From assembly GCF_000003605.2 (NCBI RefSeq), contig NW_003120927.1, forward strand, positions 121,418-151,647: a DNA stretch of 30,230 bases, in the 5' to 3' direction. The DNA comes from Saccoglossus kowalevskii (Eukaryota; Hemichordata; Enteropneusta; Harrimaniidae). A program made the translations under genes and the position numbers. Numbering within the stretch: position 1 is the stretch's first letter; each line of letters begins with the position of its first letter. Below, one piece after another: positions 1 to 10,480 of this stretch. The notes beneath the pieces are model-generated. The model searched no databases, was not told where the DNA came from, and worked only from the letters and a program-made list of their open reading frames with translations.

Positions 1-2
1 CT

Positions 3-647
3 ACTTTTGATGAACAACCACCATCAGAAGAAATTCCTGTAGAAGCTACTTTTGATGAACAACCACCATCAGAAGAAATTCCTGTAGAAGCTACTTTTGA
101 TGAACAACCACCATCAGAAGAAATTCCTGCAGAAGCTACTTTTGATGAACAACCACCATCAGAAGAAATTCCTGCAGAAGCTACTTTTGATGAACAACAA
201 CAACCACCATCAGAAGAAATTCCTGCAGAAGCTACTTTCGATGAACAACCACCATCAGAAGAAATCTCTGCAGAAGCTACTTTTGATCAATCACCATCAT
301 CAGAAGAAATTCCTGCAGAAGCTACTTTCGATGAACAACCACCATCAGAAATCTCTGCAGAAGCTACTTTTGATGAACCACCACCATCAGAAGAAATTCC
401 CGCGGAAGCTACTTTTGATGAACCACCATCAGAAGAAATTCCTGCAGAGGCCTATCCATCAGAAGATACTCCAGCTGAAGCTACATTCGATGAACCAATG
501 CCACCATCAGAGGAAATCGCTGCAGAAGCTACTTTCAATGAACCTCCAACAGAAAAAATCCCTGCAGAAGCTACTTTTGCAGAAGCACCTCCATCAAATG
601 AAATCCCTGCAGAACCTACTTTTGAAGAACCTTCTCCATCAGAAGAA
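3..647 (+). repeat. 45-bp in-frame coding minisatellite (acidic 15-aa repeat) in MAP1
   Basis: About 15 head-to-tail copies of a 45-bp unit encode variants of TFDEQPPSEEIPAEA. The 5' copies are nearly identical and the 3' copies progressively diverge (TFNEPPTEKIPAEA, TFAEAPPSNEIPAEP, TFEEPSPSEEIPPKV). All indels are multiples of three: a two-codon QQ insertion in one copy, and single-codon losses in others. The array continues off the 5' end of the window, so its total copy number is unknown. Because the unit length is divisible by 3, another frame is also open across it; that is a shadow, not a gene. Confidence 0.9.
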
Positions 648-2102
648 ATTCCACCAAAAGTAACATGCGACGCTGAGCCAACACCAGAAGCATCAATTGA
701 AGAACCCTCATCACAATATGAAATTCCACCAGTAAAATTTGATGAAGCACCCGCTCCATCTGTAGGACTCACTCCAGAAGTAACAGAAGAGTCCTTTCCA
801 CCAGAGTCATCAGATGAACTATCAAATGATACATCAGAAGCATCACAAGCAAGTGTTAAAGCAGGGGAGACACCAATGTCTAATTCAGAAATGGACGAAA
901 CAGCTTTTCATCCTTTGCCTGAGCAGCTTAAAGCAATGGCAGAGGAAATGAACTTAAACATCAAGGAGTCATCTACTGTAGAAGAACAGGAATCGTCTGT
1001 AGGTGTACCTTCCCAAAAAGAATTGCCTACTCCACCATCTGAAGATAGGTTGGTTTCTGATGAATCTGTCACTGTTCCAGCAGAAACTGCTCCTATAGTT
1101 GCTAGTCCATCAGAACCTGTTGTTGCTGCTCCTCCAGTAGCCACTGAAAAGAAAAAAACAGCTGCCAAGAATGCCAAAACCTCAAAGGGTGTGTCAAAGA
1201 AAACAACAACAACTACAGTGAAGAAGACATCAGAGAGGCGGTCTCCTTCCCCAAGAAAGACGGCGACAAAGTCTGATGAAAGAGTAAACAGTGATCTTTC
1301 AAAGAAAAAAGGGCCTGCAAAATCCAATGTTCTGAAAGATAAGAAAAGTGACCAAGGGAAGACTCCAAAGAAGGAGGTTGCAACAGCTAAAGAAAAAAGA
1401 ACCACATCAGTTACAACTACTGTTAAGTCAGAGAGGAAACCTAGAAATGGATCACCAAAGCAACCATTGAATGGGTCATCTAAAAAGTCCTCAACAGAAA
1501 AAAAATTAGATACAACAAAGAGTAGAAAAGCTCCAGAGAAAAGGCCAATTTCAAGTCCACGAGAGCCACCAAAGAAGACCAGTGATTCTTCCAAAAGACC
1601 AGCTTCAGCTCCAGGTGCCAGGAAAGCAGATCCAACCAAAAAGAAACCATTAGAAAATAAACGACCAACATCTGGTACCAGAGGTGCCAAATCTGATGGC
1701 AAGACATCATCTGCAGGGTCTTCCAAATCTGTCCCTGCAACAGGACCACCGGTCTATGTCGATCTTGTATATGTCCCTAATCATGCTAGCAAGGAAAACA
1801 CAAATGTTGAATTCTTCAGACGCATTCGTGCAAAGTATTACGTTGTCAGTGCAAATGATAAAGGACGTCACCAACCAAACATGGGTGTTCTTGATGCTTT
1901 GCTTGAAGGTAAACTGCGATGGGAAGAGCCTGAGCAAGACGTCATCATCATTCCAACTTATCCTACGACCACTCTGCGAGAATGGCAAATTAAGAACCGT
2001 AATGAGCTTCTTGACAACCACATCATGGTTTCTCAGCCAGCTAGTGATAGTGTGGTGCAAATGAAAGATGAAAGCTTTAATATGTATAAAGTGGAGTTTT
2101 AA
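3..2102 (+). CDS. MAP1-family (MAP1/futsch-like) microtubule-associated protein, C-terminal part; 5' end outside window
   Basis: The reading frame is open from base 3 to the TAA at 2100-2102 (699 residues visible), so the start codon lies upstream. Residues 1 to about 220 are an acidic tandem repeat of roughly 15 residues (core PPSEEIPAEATFDE). Residues about 380-582 are basic and Ser/Pro/Lys-rich with many SP sites (SPSPRK, NGSPK, SSPREPP), as in the microtubule-binding part of MAP1 chains. Residues about 583-699 match the conserved MAP1 light-chain C-terminal domain: PVYVDLVYVPNH, VEFFRRIRAKYYVVSAND, VLDALLEGK, LREWQ, and a terminal DESFNMYKVEF. Known of the family: MAP1 precursors are cleaved to heavy and light chains that bind and stabilise microtubules in neurons. 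Seen: no intron is needed within these 2.1 kb. Inference: this is the 3' terminal coding exon. The family assignment is firm; orthology to one vertebrate paralogue (MAP1A/B/S) cannot be decided. Confidence 0.93.
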   Translation, partial: TFDEQPPSEEIPVEATFDEQPPSEEIPVEATFDEQPPSEEIPAEATFDEQPPSEEIPAEATFDEQQQPPSEEIPAEATFDEQPPSEEISAEATFDQSPSSEEIPAEATFDEQPPSEISAEATFDEPPPSEEIPAEATFDEPPSEEIPAEAYPSEDTPAEATFDEPMPPSEEIAAEATFNEPPTEKIPAEATFAEAPPSNEIPAEPTFEEPSPSEEIPPKVTCDAEPTPEASIEEPSSQYEIPPVKFDEAPAPSVGLTPEVTEESFPPESSDELSNDTSEASQASVKAGETPMSNSEMDETAFHPLPEQLKAMAEEMNLNIKESSTVEEQESSVGVPSQKELPTPPSEDRLVSDESVTVPAETAPIVASPSEPVVAAPPVATEKKKTAAKNAKTSKGVSKKTTTTTVKKTSERRSPSPRKTATKSDERVNSDLSKKKGPAKSNVLKDKKSDQGKTPKKEVATAKEKRTTSVTTTVKSERKPRNGSPKQPLNGSSKKSSTEKKLDTTKSRKAPEKRPISSPREPPKKTSDSSKRPASAPGARKADPTKKKPLENKRPTSGTRGAKSDGKTSSAGSSKSVPATGPPVYVDLVYVPNHASKENTNVEFFRRIRAKYYVVSANDKGRHQPNMGVLDALLEGKLRWEEPEQDVIIIPTYPTTTLREWQIKNRNELLDNHIMVSQPASDSVVQMKDESFNMYKVEF

Positions 2103-3420
2103 CTTGGTTGCATGTTATGCTTCTTTCGAACCGGGGGGGCTCCTGTCTTAAAACCTTGGCCTGATATGCTCAGTTAGTTTTCATGCTATTGCTGATGTGA
2201 ATTATTATTTGTTACTTTACTGAAAACTGCCAGGAATGAGTTTGATGGTTAGTCACAGCCTATATGCGAGTAAGTGATTTGATTTTATAGTGAATATATG
2301 AAGGCAGATATTTTTTTTTAGTGCTTTCTGATGTATCATATCTGTATGAAGTCTGTTTGGTGCTAAGACGGTTGTTACTAAGATTGGTGCTTGTTGTGAA
2401 AGGCTATTTGGGAATCTTTGCAATTGTTGCTATGTTTTACCACAGATGGCAAGTGCTTTTATCTTACATTAAAAGCATTTACTTAAACAGCTTCAATCTT
2501 AGCTTGTTTTTTTTGTTAAGTTTTTTTTTTTGCTTTTGAATAACAGTATATAGTGAACCAAGGTGTATTTTTTTTTTGGTGGAGATGTTAATTTCCATTC
2601 TTCGAAGAAAAAAAAATCATTATTCATTTTATTAAGAATAATTCATAGATGATTAAGATGTTTCTTCTAATTGATTTACAATTAATCTAGTTGATTGATT
2701 AGGATTACTCCTAATCTGCTGATATTGATCAGAACAGTGTCAGCTGTCATACGGTTTTGATTTATTATTATCACTCTTAACGAATATGTACTTTAGACAG
2801 AAAGTAATGTTTTTTTCTTTTTCCTGAATTCAAGTATTTTAAACACTCTTGTCCTCTTTAGGTTGGAAGTGATTGATATGTGGACCTCAAATAGAACCAA
2901 TAATGTTATGAAATCTATCTTATTACGTATGTGATATCTAAACATTTTGGTTCTAGAAAAGCAAAAAAGTGAAATTTTGCAATTTCCCTGCAGATGAAAG
3001 ATCATCTTATTTTTAAGCCAGTAAGTTAACCTCTTTGACAACTAATCTAATTTTGACCACACTGACATCACTTCTGCTGAAGTAGTTTCCAACTGCTTGA
3101 CATTTGGCCTTTGTTGTAGTTTATATATTTTTAATATTTTTGTATCATATTTTGTTGCCAAAGAAACTTTGTTTTGTTTTCTATTCTTCTTTACTTGTTC
3201 AGATATTATTATTCAGTTTTAATTTTTATTTTTGTAAGTGCGCAGACAAAATATGTTGCATTTTTGGTGAGAAATTAGATTCCCGATAAGAGACATTATC
3301 GGTATGTTCTTTATACAATCTATTCCAGGTCAAAAACATTTACTTTGGTCATTCGATGTAATCACAATAAGACGAAGTGCAAGTTGTGATAAAACAAAAT
3401 AAACAAAATGTAAATGTTGA
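2103..3420 (+). other. MAP1 3' UTR and downstream flank
   Basis: AT-rich non-coding sequence with many T-runs follows the MAP1 stop codon. No ORF here resembles a protein. The first canonical AATAAA on the + strand that I find downstream is at 3398-3403, so the 3' UTR may be about 1.3 kb. MAP1 genes often have long 3' UTRs, so a more distal end is possible (AATAAA at 7451-7456 or 8487-8492). Confidence 0.4.
3398..3403 (+). terminator. candidate poly(A) signal (AATAAA), possibly MAP1
   Basis: Canonical hexamer AATAAA, 1.3 kb after the MAP1 stop codon, inside an A-rich tract. It is followed by the moderately T/G-rich tract TGTAAATGTTGAC. It is the nearest canonical hexamer to the MAP1 stop that I found. 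Position alone supports it, and A-rich tracts often yield the hexamer by chance. Confidence 0.3.
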
Positions 3421-4808
3421 CAAATTTAATTATTTTAGACAGTTTTTCAAACTTATTTATAAGGGTAACTTTGTGTCAACAATTTCGTAAAAATGCTGTG
3501 GCAGTTGAAGGTCAAACTGGGATTTGGAATGAAATTACTTATAATGTCTCTTTGATAGAAAATAAGCCTTGAATGAATGGTTATGCAAAAACGACAGTGC
3601 AATAGTATGAACTCGTAGAGAAAGGCATATTTGGCATTTACCTACAGTAGCTTGCATGTGGCCTGATGCACATTCCGCTTGTGTGTCAAACAGACATCAA
3701 CGCCTTTGATGTATGCTGCCAAGAGATTCATAAGAACAGCATTGTTCTGTCATTTTATATTATATTATATTATAAAATGTAAAGATTTTTGGAGTATGAA
3801 TTAATTTTTTGTTTTAAAAGCAGCATTTTTGTTTTGTTTGTGCTTTAATTGTCTGGCCTGATTCGTCAGTTTCAACAGCAAGGTACGGTTATCGTGATCT
3901 CGACAGACGCAACATTTTCCAAATATTATAAATTATTTTAAAAGATACTTTCATTATTGTCAAATTTGTTGCATTGAGAAAAGTGTTTGATATTTTAAGC
4001 TACAACTCTTTACTACAAGCAGAACAGATTATTGACTGTCGGATATTTTATACACAAAATGTAACGCCAGTTCAGCTATAGATGCCTTGTAGTGTAGGAG
4101 CTTTAAGGAGCTCACAACAGACACTGGGAAAAACCGATTCTGTTATACATTCGCCGAACAGTCTGGTTACGTAAAGATAAAACTGGTGGCGATTTTTAAT
4201 TTGAATTGACCTGACTAACATAGGATCATTTCAAAACTGATCCAGTTTTACTTTGGAAGCAAATTTAAAGGATTTACATTTTGAATAAGGAAATTTCTCT
4301 TCGGTAAATTGTCCATGCGGTTGTAACCAATAGGGGGGTTATTGTATAGGATCGGATCGGTATTTTGCCAATGCTAAATAACCATTTCATTTACACTTTG
4401 TATCACTATTAGAAATGTTACTACGTATTCGATTTCTACGTTACTGTACTAAGTCGTTATATGCAGTCAGTCAATTGCGTACATAGACATGGAGGGCACT
4501 ATAAGACAGGGGTTGCTGGTCTTTAGCTGAGTTGTAATCAGCATAGAAAAACAAGAAAAGTGGTAATTTTGTTGATGTGTATTTCTGAAATGCAACAAAA
4601 CTACTTTATTTCCAAAAGAATGCCCTCTATTGTTCTTTCAAGGTGGGCATATCCGTTAAATAGTTACATTTCTTGTGTGTAGTTTTTACATTTAGACATA
4701 TCTTCAAATCATGATTTTTGCTGCTGCACAAACGCAATGCTAGCATAACCAAATTTACAGCTCTTTGTACTTCCCATACAGAATGTGCTGCTGTTTTTTG
4801 CATGTGAA

Positions 4809-4854
4809 ACACACACACACACACGCACACACACAGACAGACAGACAGACAGAC
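4809..4854. repeat. compound microsatellite (AC)n-(AGAC)n
   Basis: About 13 AC dinucleotides, with one A-to-G interruption at 4825, pass directly into about five AGAC tetranucleotides. The transition from AC to AGAC by point mutation and slippage is a common microsatellite pattern. An 84-residue ORF on the minus strand through here contains VCVCVCV only because of the repeat. Confidence 0.9.
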
Positions 4855-5020
4855 GTGCATACACACGGCAATTGACTGCAATTTTTAACTTTTCTGGAAT
4901 ACCTTTAATTATCTAATGACAAACATTTTAGAACGACGGAAAACATCCTAGAGCAATAACTGTCAATTTGAATGAAGGTGCAATGTGGAATATTCATGTA
5001 AATATAAAATCCATTGCAGT

Positions 5021-5058
5021 TTAATGTGTTCATTTCAATTTAATGTGTTCATTTCAAT
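5021..5058. repeat. 19-bp tandem duplication
   Basis: The sequence TTAATGTGTTCATTTCAAT occurs twice, directly abutting with a 19-bp period. It is a small recent slippage event in non-coding DNA. Confidence 0.85.
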
Positions 5059-6915
5059 TAACCTTTTTCAAAGGAAAGGTCAACTTTATAGCCTATTTCA
5101 CGACAAAGCTGCCATCTTTAATTCTATTTAAAAAAAAATGTGATACCTGAATTTTAAACAATAATTATTTAAAATTGGTGTGTAGTATTATGTCAATATG
5201 GACCAAAATTAACATTGATGTGAGATGTGGGTTTTTAATGATATTGCAGCAGCTCAAAAATATATCTTCATATCAGTTGTCCTAGCAACATTGGTTGATT
5301 CCTTCACTAGTTAAAAACTCGCATTAGTGGACAGAACCATTTTGTCGAAAGGTTGGTTGGCAAAAATGTTGCCAGGGAAACCACATGGAAGATTGCAGTT
5401 TTTAGCACCTGCAGTACTCTGTATGACAATTATTCTTATTACATTACACATACTTATTGTGGTTCGCTTTCAACCAAGATATTGTCTCAGCTACATCTAT
5501 CAAAAATTATTTATGTTCTGAAATCTCAGTATATTGGAGACACAGAGGACAGCCTATCACAGAAACAAGTAAAATTTGATTGTGATTGACATTACTATAG
5601 GGTTCCAACTATTCAACAATACAATTCATTGAGCCAAACTATCAAACTATTTTCTCTATCCACGTTTTTCAGAATCATAACACGTACCTGTTTATTCCCT
5701 GTTGCAACCTTAATTCAAAATTGACATGTGTTGAATTCTTATTCCCAATTCTTATCAATATACCATTTATACACTACTACTGAAGCTGGAATACAGGCTT
5801 GTAAACGTATAGGTTCATAACCTTGCAGTACAGGTCTGAATTACCAGATGAATAATTAAAATCATTTTCGGTATTGAAAATGAAATTTTGTCGCAGTAGT
5901 AGTTTTACTGATGTTTTTTAGACACTGACTTTCATAAAACATAGTCGTCACAGATTCCATTAAAATATTCACAACTTGAACTGTTATGTGTAATTTACAT
6001 TCTATTAATTTGACATGTGTAGTACTGGATTAGAGTTGCTTATATAACAATCACGCGAGTCAAAAATTGCAGTTATTGTACCAGTATACTCGATCTCTAA
6101 AATATGGCTTAATTTGACCATAGGCGCATCATTTACGTAAAATGCATGTGCTATACGATATTCTCTTTAATTGCTATGTGAAACCAAACAAGTAATGTTT
6201 AGTAAAACTGCTATGCATCAGCTCCTATCATGGGGCATAGTAAGAAGATGCTTTTGTAATTTATTCCATCAGTTCAATTCTGTAATGTTGATTAAAAAAA
6301 CTGTGTGCTCGAAAGCATGTTTTGTTTTACTAAACAGCAGACACATTTTGAATACTTAGAACAGGCTTTATTTTTTCCCAGTTTCTCATTGCAAACCTGC
6401 CACAACATAAACAAAGAAACATGAGTATTGAAAAAAAAAACTGAACTATATATAAAGGTTTTTAATGTGTTTGAATTTACAAAAAAAAAATTGTGGTCAC
6501 TTGCATTGTGAGAAGCCAAGAAAAAAAAAAAAGTTGCTCTGTACTTTACCAAACATGTATCATTGTCATGTTCATGAATGAAAGTGTATGTCATTTTGTT
6601 TACCAGTGTAATTTTTTTTTTTTTGATATGTGAATTTTTTCAGCCAGCTGTATTTCTCGATGTATGAATATTATCTTAAAAGAGAAAATATCTGTATGGG
6701 ACTCTGATGTGTCTGCGTGTTTATTTAACATTTGTAGTACTTCTGTTAATGTAGATTGGATCGACCTGTTAGTATGGCTTAGGCAGCTGCAATAATGACA
6801 CAAAAGTGTTGCAATGCATATTTAAATTTTGTGAAGAAAATGTATGTATGTTGCGTGATGTCAATTGTCAGTGTAGATATTGTTCTTCACCCAAAAATTC
6901 ATTTGAAGTTAGCTT

Positions 6916-6985
6916 ACATAGACTAATCATATATATGAACATAGCATAGTTACCTAACATAGACTAATCATATATATGAACTGAC
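6916..6985. repeat. 41-bp-period tandem duplication
   Basis: A 25-bp block beginning ACATAGACTAATCATATATA occurs at 6916 and again at 6957. Each is followed by an ACATAGCAT-like tail (the second copy has an extra CTG). It lies just upstream of the promoter-like cluster at 7009-7090. Confidence 0.8.
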
Positions 6986-7008
6986 ATAGCATCGTTTATT
7001 GCATTAAA

Positions 7009-7090
7009 GGGCGGCAGTCGTTACGCTGTGCATGCGCGAGATATAAGGGTCTCGTATAAATAATGATGGCAACTTTGACTTGCTCAGATT
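7009..7090 (+). promoter_or_regulatory. candidate TATA+Inr core promoter with GC-box and NRF1-like site
   Basis: In order on the + strand: GGGCGG (GC-box, 7009-7014), TGCATGCGC (NRF1-like, 7029-7037), TATAAATA (7055-7062), and TCAGATT, a perfect fit to the Inr consensus YYANWYY, with its A at 7086. The first TATA base to Inr A distance is 31 bp, the usual animal spacing. The local sequence is more GC-rich and CpG-containing than its surroundings. No significant ORF follows. It may drive a non-coding transcript or a distant 5' UTR exon, or be chance. An AATAAA at 7451-7456 would define a transcript of about 0.4 kb. Confidence 0.4.
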
Positions 7091-7450
7091 AACGAGTACA
7101 AACTGAGACGTTACCAAGCTTTATGTATTTTTGTATGTGATTGGAAGGTATCGAAGGAGTCACTGGTGGTAATTGGTGCAAGTCACGCCCTGTGATTTCC
7201 ATTAGAAGAGCGCATTGGACTAGGAAAATCAATGTTTATGAACATAAATGTCGGCAACGAGCACGCCATTTAATGTTAGTTTTGTTTGAGCTTCACTTTG
7301 AAAAAAAAAAAAAAAGATGATAAATATGCCATAAATTAAATTAATTACATTCGTACATGGTTGATGTCATCCATTAGTGCTATGATTTGTGGTAATATTC
7401 AGATATCATTGTTAGTGCCTGATATATCCAGTTATTCTAAGTCTGTGTAC

Positions 7451-7456
7451 AATAAA
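7451..7456 (+). terminator. candidate poly(A) signal (AATAAA)
   Basis: AATAAA sits about 365 bases downstream of the Inr-like site at 7086. It could close a short transcript from that promoter, or be a distal end of the MAP1 3' UTR. The downstream sequence is only modestly GT-rich. Confidence 0.25.
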
Positions 7457-7459
7457 CCT

Positions 7460-8486
7460 TGAAAGATCAAAAGGTATCCAGTATATTTGTATTACAATCT
7501 TGTAATGAGGTAGAAATGATACAGATGAGTATGCAGGGGGAATATGGCTTCTTAGTAAATAAGTCTGGTGATCTTGACCTAATATGGGGGGTAAGACAAC
7601 CTCAGTTGATCTTGCATCTTTGTAAAAAGTCAAGCGATGACCCAATGAAAAGACGTTCTGACACTGGTTTTATCCCTGATTTTATTTGCATATTATAATA
7701 TTCATATTTACTGATGAGTGAAGAGATTGGAGATAAAAGTACTTTTAGTGGGAAATTTTTTTTGAAAATCGAACCTTAATGGTAGAATGAACTCACGTTT
7801 ATTATATTGCAGTTATATCTGGACAATATTGTTCGGTTTGCTTATATTTTGTAACGAAACGTAGATGTGACTGCTGCCCTCTATGTATGGTAGCGTTGAC
7901 TTTCAGTCGGACGACAGCGCCACCAGTGTTTGAAACTTGGGGTAGATTGCGATGTGTCACAATGTTCCTTTTTTGCTAGGTACTTGTGTTCAATATTGAA
8001 TACGCATGATTCTAAAAACGGTAATGTCTGTCCCCTTATGTTCTCAACCCCAACCTAATGGTTTATAGTCCCATGTTAAACCGATCGAACTTGAGTGTTC
8101 AATTTTGAAGCGGATTTCCAAATTCATTCATTCGTGGACTACAGTATTCTCTTATTTTAAAATAGACCCCGGGGAAATAGACACTAATTTTTCATGTGCA
8201 TATGTGTAATCACAGTCCCTCTGGTGTAATGATTAAATGAAAATATGAATATATGAACTAGATGCAATTAAAAATAGCCGTAACTATGAAATAGGGGGTA
8301 ACATACTGTGGAAAATAGTACTTTAATAGCTATCGGGGATGTATTGTATTTGTTGAAATTCTGCTATTATACTTATCGTTGTGCATTTTAGAATGACGTT
8401 TCAGTATGCTTACTCGTAATTTTAAGCCTATTTAATTCTGATTGTACAACAGTTTGTACAGTTCTGAGCTAAGTCTGTCACTCAAC
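7460..8486. other. non-coding spacer
   Basis: No supported gene. Two overlapping short ORFs on opposite strands (7459-7698 + and 7412-7645 -) carry no recognisable motif. A small CpG-containing patch lies at about 7855-7925. Confidence 0.5.
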
Positions 8487-8492
8487 AATAAA
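8487..8492 (+). terminator. candidate poly(A) signal with GT-rich downstream element
   Basis: AATAAA is followed about 15 bases later by GTGTGAGGTCGGTGG, a good GU-rich downstream element at the usual spacing. This is the best-formed poly(A) site between the MAP1 stop codon and the coiled-coil gene. Which transcript it would end is unknown. Confidence 0.35.
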
Positions 8493-9210
8493 GACTCGCT
8501 CCGTGTGAGGTCGGTGGTCATGACGACGAGTTACAGACCAGATTGGCTCATTTGCATAACAAACGGAATTAATAATGAGAAATCACGCAAACTCAGTTCT
8601 ATGCTCGACCACTGAAGTATGTTTCGTTGGTCACGCTGTAGTTTAGGATTTCTCGTTCTGTTGCCGGTAATAAGGTAAGAAATAATCAAACTGATAACGA
8701 CTGGGTGAATTGGAAATATTGTGGCTGTCGCGTCAAGTTGTCGTTAACTGAAACCAGTACCCATATCCCATCACTATTCAATCCCGGATACCGAGTTCAC
8801 TTTCTTGGACTTGTGCCACACAGTCGGGAACTGTGTGTTTCGCTACTATCCCAGCTTGTTGGACTCGGTTGTGTCCTCGACCCGATGGTGTCATACTTCC
8901 ATCGTCGGCGTGGGTCAATGATTGTGAGGTACACGAAGTCCGTGCTGCTATGTGTGGCACACTTCCGAGTAACCTTGCATGTTGGTGGCCTCAAACAACG
9001 TTCAACGTTCAAGTAGCCTGTATAAATATTGTATCATCTGGTTGGCGACCAGTCACACGTCGCTTCACCGTCCTCGGGCCTCTCTAACCCCGGGTTCCAT
9101 GCCTCGACGCATATCAATACCGTGGCGTTGGAAACCAGATTTATTTTTAATTTTCCAATTTACGAGTCGTGAATCGGATCACAGGTTTGTATGCCGTACT
9201 TGGGTTGTGT
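8490..9210. promoter_or_regulatory. CpG-rich block, possible promoter region of the downstream coiled-coil gene
   Basis: By eye, GC and CpG density rise sharply here against AT-rich flanks; for example, about nine CpGs fall between 9046 and 9110. A consensus splice donor, AAG|GTAAGA, lies at 8675 on the + strand, so a non-coding first exon ending at 8674 is plausible, to be joined to the acceptor-like site before 13648. ORFs of 60-103 residues exist on both strands but show no family motif. Alternatives: a decayed transposable element, or an unrecognised exon on either strand. Confidence 0.35.
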
Positions 9211-10405
9211 AAGTGTGTAATTTGCAGCCACTGTTTTGTGTGATCGAATCTTAAGAAAGGGTACCATTAAAACAACAATAGTGTTGTTATTGCCGTCTCT
9301 TTGAATAACGGTAAATCATGACTTCGTTTTATTCGGGTTCGTTTTGTAAAGATTTCACCAATCTTTTGTAGTTGTTTTGTATCGTAGATAACTACAATTA
9401 ATTTGACTCCGTGAAAATTACTACATTACTATCGCACTGCGTGAAAATATGTATTGGCAGCTTGTTGTCACGATACGATAACATGCATTGCTACTTGGGT
9501 GATAACGTCCGGTTGGAAGGGCTCACAACACAAACCGCACCAGTATGTAATTTGAACCGCCACAATTCCTTTATCAAACGTTTTTTTTTAAATATAATCA
9601 CATGCTAATAATATTTAAAATTATTTTCTAATTCTTTTATTTATAAAAAAAAAAAATCCAACAACTTCTGGCAATCTTGTCATTTCCTTGCTACATGAAC
9701 TTTAATTACATTGGTAATATTATTTCTATTTTTGTCATAAGCCGATTGTTTTTGTAAGTATTAGAGAATTTTTTTTCCTGTCAAAATTGTGGATACAAAT
9801 ATTTTTATGTTTTCTGTAATGTTCGCTAATTTAGATGTTAATTTTGGGCTGAAAACATAAGAATCTGTTTTTTTAAAGTCTTGATCAAAATTTGTGAAAA
9901 TTGTTATTGGAAGTGAGTAAGCAATCCAACTAAAATTTTTAAGGGTTGAGTAAAAAAAAAGTATATTTTTCAGTAATAAATGTGTTAGTTTTTTACTACA
10001 ATGCATTAAAAATATATTGTGTATTTTTTCTAGGTAATAAATTTCAGACTGCCTTAATCAGTACATTGGTAATTTGAATTGGTGGTTACCATGGTGATAT
10101 TAAGTGGTTAAGGTCAGAGGTGGGCAATTGATTTCTCAAAATATATTGCTTTTAAATCACTTAAGAGTTGTCAGAATAACATTAGTGAAATACATACTGT
10201 GTACTTGCTGTGTGTGTTTTTTTTCCTGGAAAAAAATTGTCGTTTCTTAAGAAAAAAAAAGTGTGACTTCTATCAAATATATTTCGTATTGAAACACAAT
10301 ATTTGTGTTGTTAATAATGAGCATACACATAGATATCATAATATCCTTTTATTACTTGTTGTTTTATAAATGGTCTTGTGATGGATGAACCAAAACTGCC
10401 AATTT
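9211..10405. other. non-coding spacer, strongly AT-rich
   Basis: I see nothing gene-like in it. It contains several A9-12 and T9-10 runs and no convincing splice or promoter clusters. Confidence 0.5.
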
Positions 10406-10409
10406 TCAA

Positions 10410-10480
10410 TTACCGGTAGCATATTGGTTGTAGCTTTAGACCCATGATAGGTAGACCTGAGTTCAAATCTTACCTGAAGT
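10410..10480 (+). repeat. tRNA-derived SINE-like head (A box and B box at tRNA spacing)
   Basis: TAGCATATTGG at 10417-10427 fits the RNA polymerase III A box TRGYNNANNNG exactly, and GTTCAAATC at 10461-10469 fits the B box GWTCRANNC exactly. Their starts are 44 bases apart, the same as in a tRNA (positions 8 and 52). The T-stem is mostly paired (four of five), but the acceptor ends do not pair, so this is not a functional tRNA gene. The following 10480-10730 may be the SINE body; it contains a direct repeat GCCATGAT (two copies near 10606 and 10632). Confidence 0.5.

Larger units (their letters stand above)
3404..7000. other. non-coding spacer, AT-rich
   Basis: No coding region could be supported here. 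Small structures seen: a 9-bp-arm AT-rich inverted repeat at 3751-3779 (CATTTTATA...TATAAAATG); a CA/CAGA microsatellite near 4809-4854; a 19-bp tandem duplication at 5021-5058; a 41-bp-period partial duplication near 6916-6985; and several A10-12 and T12 runs between 6430 and 6620. The short ORFs in the stretch have no recognisable motifs and are typical of chance in AT-rich DNA. Confidence 0.6.

Noticed and set aside
97-663. 188-residue + strand ORF rich in HHQKKFLQKLL
   Set aside because: It is the MAP1 45-bp repeat read in another frame; the repeat unit is a multiple of three, so the alternative frame stays open without being coding.
908-1726. 272-residue minus-strand ORF opposite MAP1
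   Set aside because: Antisense shadow of the Lys/Ser/Pro-rich MAP1 region; F/V/S-rich with no domain, whereas the + frame ends in a conserved domain.
3734-3749. AGAACA-GCAT-TGTTCT, resembling a steroid-receptor response element
   Set aside because: The spacer is four bases rather than the canonical three, and there is no nearby promoter; a chance inverted repeat is likely.
4488-4630. possible MITE bounded by GAGGGCA and TGCCCTC
   Set aside because: Only 7-bp inverted arms, no target duplication and no second copy in the window.
8705-9016. 103-residue + ORF and overlapping minus ORFs in the CpG-rich block
   Set aside because: ORFs are open on both strands because the block is less AT-rich; no family motif in any frame. 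A CpG-rich regulatory region is the simpler reading.
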